From Salticus scenicus (lineage: Eukaryota > Arthropoda > Arachnida > Araneae > Salticidae), in contig OZ005653.1 of NCBI GenBank assembly GCA_963930645.1, positions 117,124,259 to 117,188,258 on the forward strand: 64,000 bases of DNA. The letters are read 5' to 3'. Shown one piece after another: positions 57,031-64,000 of this stretch (within the stretch, counting starts at the first letter, position 1; every line of letters begins with the position of its first letter). The notes under the pieces were generated by a model. It was not told the origin of the DNA. It did no database searches and saw only the letters and a program-made list of their open reading frames with translations. Both the position numbers and the translations under genes were made by a program.

Positions 57031-59519
57031 TAATGAATAGGGTTCTTGCGAGTGTCACACTTTAAATCTGGTCCGACATCTCTGCGATCATTTATTCGTG
57101 AGATATGGTGTACACAGACTAACATACTAACACAATAACGGACAAACAACACTAACGAACACCCTGCAGACGGACACCATACCCATTTTGATATTTTTGG
57201 ATTTCTCACATCTGAAAACGTGTAAAAAAGTCTAGAAACCGAGGTCGAAAATTTTCACGATTACCTAAGTTCCCTATACCTATAGTATGATGGGGAACTA
57301 AAAGGTTTTTGATCTTAAGATATATAATTGAGACGGTTTGATGTTTGTGTACATTAAATGAAAAATATGTTTAGGAAAAAACTGTATATGTGTGTGAGTA
57401 GATGTATATATGTATTACTAAGTGTGTGTGCATGTGCAAGTAAATAATTACAAACTTTATGTGAATAACTAATTGCTTTATCAACTAATTGCAACCATTG
57501 CTGACGTCATGATTGACCAACAGGAACCATTTTTAGGCCGAGCTTACGTGGCAATTGGCTAAAATTATTCGATACTTAAGTATAATCTTATACTATAATC
57601 GATAATCGATACTTATAGCATAATATTTGGTAATCTATATATATGAAAGAGTAAACTCACTGATCACTGATCACTGACTCAACACGGCCGTGGCGATCCT
57701 ATGGGAGATAGAGTCACAATTTTTTGAGAAGGTTAGTTTTAGGACCGTGACGCTCACTAAGACGGGATTATGCAAAATACTTCCCCCCCCCCCGTTCCCA
57801 AAATGGGGGAGCAGAAGGCAAAAACCGCCTTTATAAGCATAACTCGGTTCCAAATTACTTCACGGTGAAGAAATTGCAGATGGGGAGACTAGACTTGAAT
57901 ACAAAAAAGCTTTTTCTGCGATTTCGGAATTTTGTATTTTAAGGGGTGGGGGGGGTAAAAAATAAGATTTTCGAAGGTACAGAAGGCAAAAACACTTTTA
58001 TAAGCATAACTAGGCTCCAAATTACTTCACAGTGAAGAAATTGCAGATGAGAATACTAGACTTGAATACAAAAAATCTTTTTCTGCGATTTTGTATTTTT
58101 CGATTTTTTAGCGGGGAAGGTGGTGAAAATGATTTTCTGAGGTGCAGAAGGCAAAAATACCTTTATAAGTATAACTCGGCTCCAAATTACTTCGCGGTGA
58201 AGAAATTACAGATGGAGAGACTAGACTTGAATACAAAAAAATATCATTTTCTGCAATTTTGGAATTTTGAATTTTTTAGGGGGGAGAGAGGCTAAAAAGG
58301 ATATTCGGAGACAAATTTAGCAAAGTACGGATTTTCGAGTAAAATTCTAGCAGTAATAGCTCAAAGATATAAAAAAAAAAAAAAACGCCAAGCGTCGAAG
58401 GTATTTGCAAAAACTCTATTTTGATTTTTTCCGATTTTTGATTTTTGGGGGGGGGTGTTACGAGGGGTAAATTCCACCCCCTTTTAGCGCTAAATTCATC
58501 CGTAGAAATCTACAGGAGCTGAGGTCACAAATTTTAGTGTATGACTTATTTACGTGTGTCCAACACCCATTGTAACGGGATTTTGTGAAAGTCCTCCCCT
58601 TTTCCCCCATCATGGGGGTAAAGGGGGGACTTTCCCCCATGGGGGAAACCCACACAACCCAAATCCCCACATCACCCCACCCCATGGGGCGGGGTGGTGT
58701 GAGAAATAAAGAAGAAAAACCACTGATTCACTGATTAAACACAGCCGTGGCGATTCTACGGGAGATAGACTCGAAAAGTTTGGTGAGCACGTTGGTTTTA
58801 GGACCCTGACGCCTATTAAGAGAAGCTTTTGCGAAATCTCCCCCTGTTCACCCCTGGGGGCAGAAGGCAAAAGCACTCTTATAAGCATAATTCGACTCCA
58901 AATTGCTTCACAGTGATGAAACTGCAGAGAGAGAGACTAGACTTGAGTGCAAAAAAAGCATTTTCCGCGATTTTAGAGTTTTGGATTTTTAGGAGGGGGG
59001 GGGGGACGAATTCAGAAGCAAATTTGGCAAAATACGGATTTTCGAGTAAAACTCTACCAATAATAGCACAAAGATATAGAAAATCGCCAAGAACCTTCTT
59101 GAGGATATTTCCAAAAGCTGATTTTTGTTTTTTTGCGAATTTTGATTTTGGGGGGGGGCGGGAGTTATGAGGAGGCAAATTCGTCCCCCCCACCTTTCAG
59201 CGCTAAATACATCCGGGAAAATCTATGGGAGCTGAGGTCACAAATTTTAGTGTGGGGCTTACTTACGTGTGTCTAACACCCATTGTAATGTGATTTTGCA
59301 AAAGTCCCCCCTTTCCCCCTTGGGGTGGGGAGCAATAAACCCGTTTCCAGGTATAACTTTGCTTCAAATTATCTGAGCAAGATTAATTTGTATATGTGGG
59401 TTGTTTATGCCTTCTCAACACGTACAGTAAAGGGATTTTACGGAATTTCATCCTCCCCCCTTTTAACCCTTTCAGGGGCGGTGGCTAGAGGGTCTATCCA
59501 CCTACTTTAGAAATTTTTC

Positions 59520-59990
59520 TCTAAGTGTGCAGTGGCTACTTTTTTTATCCACTTTTATGAAAAGTTAATGTGTACTTCTAAAATTGAAATAGAGATGGCA
59601 GAACTACAGTAACTTTAAGCAGAATGTGCCTGTGACCTTTTTAAATGGACAAGTTGTGGAAAAAATTTTTGAAGTTTCTTTTATATATTTTTATGAAAAA
59701 TAATTTTTAATTCAAAAGTATTTGGTAGTGTAAATATACTGTAATGCACCTTTTAAATACAACAGATTTACATATTATCTTAGATCATTAATTTTAGTTT
59801 GATTTTTAGGAGCATCTTTTAGGTGGATAGACACAGTGGCTAGAACGCCTAGCCACCACCCACAAAAAAATCCCCACATGCTGAATTTTTTTCTTCATCA
59901 AATATGACTTGTAGGGGATGTTTACTTTATGATATATATATATTTAAAAGTAAATTCAATCATTTTTACTTAGTGCCCCTGAAAGGGTTA
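59520..59990. mobile_element. Insertion inside C3 flanked by TTTCAGGGGC words
   Basis: AACCCTTTCAGGGGCGGTGG at 59464 and the inverse CCCCTGAAAGGGTTAAGAGC at 59978 form inverted ends. Just inside the left end lies GGGTCTATCCACCTACTTTAG, and in the middle GGTGGATAGACACAGTGGCT (59822). The enclosed roughly 520 bases are AT-rich and unlike the surrounding tandem units, so a TIR element appears to have inserted into the array. Confidence 0.6.
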
Positions 59991-61223
59991 AGAGCGGAGG
60001 GGGGAGGCAAAAATATGCTTATAAGAGTAACACTGTGGTCCAAATTATTTCAGGATAGCGATTTCTTGAAATCTCAATTGGTTATGCGTACTCAAGACAC
60101 ATACTACAAAGAGATTTTGTAAAATTCCGTCCTATCCTCCCTTGGGGGGGGGGGGGGGCAAAAAGCATGTTTCCAAGCATAACTTTGCTTCAAATTATCT
60201 CAGTAAGATTGATTTTTACAAGTGGGTTGTTTAGACATTCCAAACATGCATTATAAAGGGATCTTACGAAAACTTCCCCTCCTCCTCGTCAAAGACGGAA
60301 AGGGGGGGTCAAAAAACGCTTTTAAGAGTTCTCTACTCCAAATTATCTCAGTACAGCGATTTTGTGATACGTCGATTGGTTATGCGCACTCAAGACGCAT
60401 ACAACAGTGGATTTTGCAAAATTCCACCTTATTCCTCGTGGGGGTGGGGGGTGGGCAAAATCATGTTTTCATGCGTAACTCTGCTCCAAACTGTCTTAGA
60501 CGATTTCTAATGTGCAGGCTGGTTATGTGTTCCCAACACGCACTATAAGGGAATTTTGTGAAATTTCCCTTTTCTCCACTTTAAGAGCGAGGGGTTGGGG
60601 GGGGGGCAAAAACACGTTTTAAAGTGTAATTCTGCTCCAAATAAACTCAAGAGAGCGACTTTTTTTTATAGGTCGATTGGTTATGCGCTCAACACACACA
60701 AACTACAAAGGGATTATTTGAAATTCCGTGTTGTCACTCCCTTGAGGGTTGGGGGGGGGGGTTAAAAACATGTTTTCACGTGTAACTCTGTTCCAAACTA
60801 TCTTAGAATGGAAATTTTTGATGTGTGGACTGCTTATGTGCATTCAATACACACTACAAAGTGATTTTGTGAAACTTCACCTAGTCTCCCCTTTGGGAGG
60901 TGAGGGGGAAACATGTATTCATGTGTAATTCTGCAGTGAATTATCTTATGAAAAAGATATTCGATGTATGGGTCAGTTATATGTATCTAACTCATAATAT
61001 AAAGATATTTTTCAAAATCCCCCTCCTTTCCTTTAAGAGCGGGAGGGGGGGTGGGGAGGGGGTGGGGGTTTCAAATGTTCTTAGAATCCCGATTTTTTAA
61101 TACGTGGGTTAGGTATGTGTATGCATCATGCACTATAAAGGGATTTTGCGAAGTGTGGCGAGTGGAAAACCCGCTTTCGAAGGTATCGAGAACTTTAACT
61201 TAGATTTTAACTTATTTTAATGA

Positions 61224-61227
<4 letters not shown>

Positions 61228-61266
<39 letters not shown>
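61228..61266. repeat. (TTA)n microsatellite
   Basis: About 13 perfect TTA/ATT triplets near the 3' end of C3. Confidence 0.95.
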
Positions 61267-61270
<4 letters not shown>

Positions 61271-61508
61271 ATATGGCATTTTGAAACTTCATTTCAATAT
61301 AATGACCAGCGAAGCGGGCAAAGTCTGCTAGTTTTAGTATAGAGTAGATTTCAGTTATTTCCTCAGCCACAAAACATAGCAATATTAAAAAGGTAAATAT
61401 AAAATTTACTAACAAGATATGAAAAGTCAGATAAATTATAACTGTACGAAACGATTTAATTTAACTAAGTATTTGAAAGTTGCTAAATAAGTATTTAACC
61501 ATTTTTCA

Positions 61509-61735
61509 GCGTCGTTGTTCTATTTTTAAGAAAGTTAAATATCAACTACAACTATTCATTCTACTTAAAATTTTAGTCTTGTTTTATTGGTCAGTAAATG
61601 TTTCAATTTTTTTAAATCCAAGCTCATAATCATTCAACAAATAGAAGCCATAAAGCTATACAATTTAGTGACAAAACTTGCGACTTAGCAATAAAATTTG
61701 TGATTCGGCGGCATAATTTGATAGTTGACGATGAA
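61509..61735 (+). repeat. Direct repeat DR, copy 1
   Basis: About 225 bp nearly repeated at 63783-64000, with landmarks TATTCATTCTACTTAAAATT, CATAATCATTCAACAAATAG and CGGCATAATTTGATAGTT. Its right end is a short-period array of GACAAAATTTGTGACTTGGC-like units that continues to about 61800 and resembles the minisatellite at the window start. Confidence 0.82.
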
Positions 61736-61799
61736 ATGTTTGACTTGGCAACGAAATAAGTTCTTTAATGACAAAATTTGGCGAGCTTGGCGTTGAAGA

Positions 61800-62333
61800 A
61801 TGGCAGCTTTGGCATCATTATATTTTCTTCCCACGCAAAAACCTCATATAGGCATAAATCTCGTATCTCTTCACAGACCCCTCCTTTTTATCTTGTTTCC
61901 ACAAGATAAAAAGTCAAAGGAAGCTGTAACTCTTAATTTCAATCGTAAATTTAAAATTCTTGAGTTAACCACTGAGCTGAAGAACAACTGGAGCAAATGC
62001 TTCGAATACCTTTACACAGTGTTTGTGCATGCCAGTCCTTCTGCAATCATTTGCCGTGCAGAGTCAAATCTTGCACGGCAGGCAACAATTGTCGGGTCGT
62101 CTATTACTATTATACTCTTTAAAGAATTAAAATTTAAAACAGTAATATCATGTTCAGCATATGGTTGTTCGAACAGACAACCTTTACACAATTTTACTTT
62201 GAAATATAAAGATATCAAATGCTTCCTGCCGTGCAACGCTCGGAAGACAAACCTTCCAAAAACGGCACGCAAAAACCAGTCTAGCATTTCCTCCAGTTGT
62301 GCTTCAGCTCAGTGTCGTAAACCAGCATTCTGA
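61800..62333 (+). other. 177-codon ORF with a short THAP-like motif, status uncertain
   Basis: An unusually long + frame for this window. Residues 117-127 read VISCSAYGCSN, which resembles the start of a THAP zinc-binding domain (CSAYGC-N), but the following residues do not carry the expected FHRFP-type continuation, and no second Cys/His pair or AVPTIF-type end is seen. It may be a THAP-domain exon, a transposase relic, or chance. CCGTGCA words occur three times in the middle in both orientations. Confidence 0.25.
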
Positions 62334-62975
62334 ACAACGAGATATATATATTAGAGTGCTGATTGAATGGATGAAGGATTAGCTTTCCGTGGTTCAAGAT
62401 GAATCATGTGACATGCTCCAATAGGTTGCTGTGTTTGGCCCTTTATCGATATTTTGGCATTTAAAATATCAGTTCGACAAATTATCATTATTATTAGGTA
62501 ACATGACAGTCCTATGACCGAAATAAATTGTTTTTAAAATAATTTTACACATATTTCACATTTTAATAAATAATAAAATACCTTTTTTCATCGTTTCCCA
62601 ACAAAGTTTAAAAGTATTTATAAAAGAAAATTTAAACTTTTAAAGAGCTAAATTTAACAACAAATAATAATTTTTCAACTATTTTTAAGCATTTTGTCGG
62701 TTAAAGTTCAACTACACGAAATAAGAAAGAAGTAAAATCAAAATCAAAATGATTTAGAACAAAGGAATATTAAACTACGTAAGTATACAAAAACATTGGC
62801 GGTTATGACTTATGCGAAGAACAATCTCCAAACCGTTGCCATAGAAATTTACTGAAAATAAGCTGTTACCAAGGGAACCACCGAATACGCAGGTGCAAGG
62901 AGAGCATGTCACATGACTCATCTTGGACCTTCTCAAGGGTTACCTTTTATCACTCTACTTTATATATCTCGTTGA
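62334..62975. mobile_element. Palindromic TIR element, about 640 bp
   Basis: CAACGAGATATATA and AGAGTG at the left are mirrored by CACTCT and TATATATCTCGTTG at the right (62951-62975). Inner arms also pair: CAAGATGAATCATGTGACAT near 62395 against ATGTCACATGACTCATCTTG near 62907. The centre is AT-rich and non-coding. The short imperfect spacer between outer and inner arms differs in sequence. Confidence 0.72.
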
Positions 62976-63782
62976 TTCTAAACTATTCACCACAAACGAT
63001 ATTTTTACCAAAACTAAGGTATTGTTTTAATTTTATATTTTTAAATGATTAATTAAAGCTATTACCATGGTTTTTATATTTTCCCCGATCTTTTTTATTA
63101 TCGTTTGCACCTGACGTAAGCAGCAGATTATAAATTTAAGCAATTAAAGCTATAGAAAAAGTCGAAAGCTATAGAAAAAGTCAATTGTCGAAAAATCACT
63201 TTATAACTTGTAACTTTTAAGCAATTGAAGTTATCGAAAAGGTTTAAATACAAAAATTGTTTTTTATGGTAAGGCGGTAATTCGTCTGGTTTGAAGTATT
63301 TTCCTATTTTCATTATTAAAGAAATTATGGACAAATGAAAATTTTCACCCCCACCATTTCCACCTCCTTTGAGCTGGACATCCCATCTACGAACTCGACC
63401 GAGATTTTTACTGTCCTGACAACATATCCCGAGCTGGTTAAATTTAAATAAAAATTACTCCAGTTATCATGTTCACAACTTAACATGGAAAAAGGCCTTA
63501 TATATATATATATATATATATATAAACTTTTGAACGGAGGGCTCTAGGGGTCATGATCGGTGAAGATTTGAAGAAATTTTTCAGAAGTCGTGTCATGCGA
63601 ACCATTGCAATAGGTAGATCTCCTATAAGGAATCTACCTAAAAAAAAAAAAAAAATCCCTTTTTGACAAGCTTAAAGGCAAAGGTATCCTTTACGTTAAT
63701 GTTACAAAAGTAAAGAAATATTACGTATGCATTAACACATACTTAGCCAATGTGGCTTTATTCCACCACATTGCATTATTTA
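62976..63782. other. Unassigned AT-rich sequence
   Basis: Includes a local duplication of AAAGCTATAGAAAAAGTC (63147-63184), a (TA)n run at 63498-63524 and a poly-A at 63640-63654. No gene seen. Confidence 0.5.
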
Positions 63783-64000
63783 CGTCGCTATTCTGTTTTT
63801 AAGAAATTTAATTATCAACTACTATTATTCATTCTACTTAAAATTTTAGGCTAGATTTATTGGTCAATAAAAGTTTCAATTTTTTAAAATCCAAGCCCAT
63901 AATCATTCAACAAATAGAAGCCATAAAGATATAAAATTTGGTGACAAAATTTGCAACTTAGCAAGGAAATTTGTGTTCCGGCGGCAAAATTTGATAGTTC
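63783..64000 (+). repeat. Direct repeat DR, copy 2, cut by the window end
   Basis: Parallels 61509-61735 at roughly 85-90% by eye and extends to the last base, so its true length is unknown. The repeats have the same orientation and lie 2.27 kb apart. Confidence 0.82.

Larger units (their letters stand above)
57634..61331 (+). mobile_element. Helitron-like element C3, expanded by tandem units (3.7 kb)
   Basis: Begins A|TCTATATATATGAAAGAGTA, ends GCGGGCAAAGTCTG CTAG|T at 61328-61332, the same terminus as C1 and C2. The left half carries repeats of GTGAAGAAATTGCAGATGG (near 57866, 58034, 58198, and a variant at 58912) in units of about 165 bp. The right half carries repeats of a second type with ATAACTTTGCTTCAAATTAT and GGGATTTTGYRAAATTCC words (near 59300, 60150, 60290, 60430, 60560, 60710, 60860, 61000), each separated by runs of C or G. 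A 200-bp (TTA)n and GACCAGCGAAGCGGG tail closes it. No protein is encoded. Confidence 0.75.

Overview
This is AT-rich eukaryotic DNA full of long poly-A/poly-T runs, microsatellites and layered transposable elements. No intact single-copy host gene, rRNA, functional tRNA or CRISPR array could be recognised. Class II elements of Tc1, mariner and pogo type, Helitron-like elements ending in CTAG-T, tRNA-derived SINEs and Ty3/gypsy LTR elements together suggest an arthropod nuclear genome. A chelicerate, perhaps a spider, is my best guess from the repeat flavour; that is inference.

Layout. 1-790 is a 14-16 bp minisatellite. 1.36-3.1 kb is a Helitron-like copy (A1) carrying a SINE and a small TIR element, abutting a broken pogo/jerky-type transposase. 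Two SINEs lie at 4.35-5.12 kb and a 1.13 kb foldback element at 5.5-6.6 kb. A tandem-repeat element (F1) occurs at 9.3-10.4 kb and again at 34.5-35.6 kb. 12.37-17.36 kb holds the only intact coding element: a Ty3/gypsy retrotransposon with 310-bp LTRs, 5-bp target duplication, gag, pol and a canonical -1 frameshift heptamer, inserted into a second Helitron-like copy (A2).

18.35-23.58 kb contains two Helitron-like elements sharing a CTAG-T hairpin end (C1, C2) around a TIR element. A solo LTR (724 bp, 6-bp target duplication) is at 26.94-27.66 kb. 29.97-40.06 kb is a graveyard of DNA transposons: a truncated Tc1, a pogo-like element with a TTAA-flanked miniature element inside its transposase, the second F1 copy, a Tc1 with both TIRs, and a mariner on the minus strand.

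40-44 kb is unassigned, ending in a less AT-rich patch. 45.2-51.7 kb is bracketed by about 400-bp inverted repeats and contains an inverted Helitron-like copy (A3), a partial one, a SINE and a 124-codon membrane-type ORF. 54.3-55.7 kb is a heavily mutated mariner. 56.3-57.0 kb is a 174-bp tandem array. 57.6-61.3 kb is a 3.7 kb Helitron-like element (C3) inflated by degenerate tandem units. The window ends with a 640-bp palindromic element inside a 2.3-kb interval flanked by direct repeats.

The gypsy element is the only functional-looking gene set: Gag for the particle, and Pol (protease, reverse transcriptase, RNase H, integrase) made by frameshifting. Paralogous copies inside the window allow empty-site reconstruction for the SINE, the gypsy element and small TIR elements.
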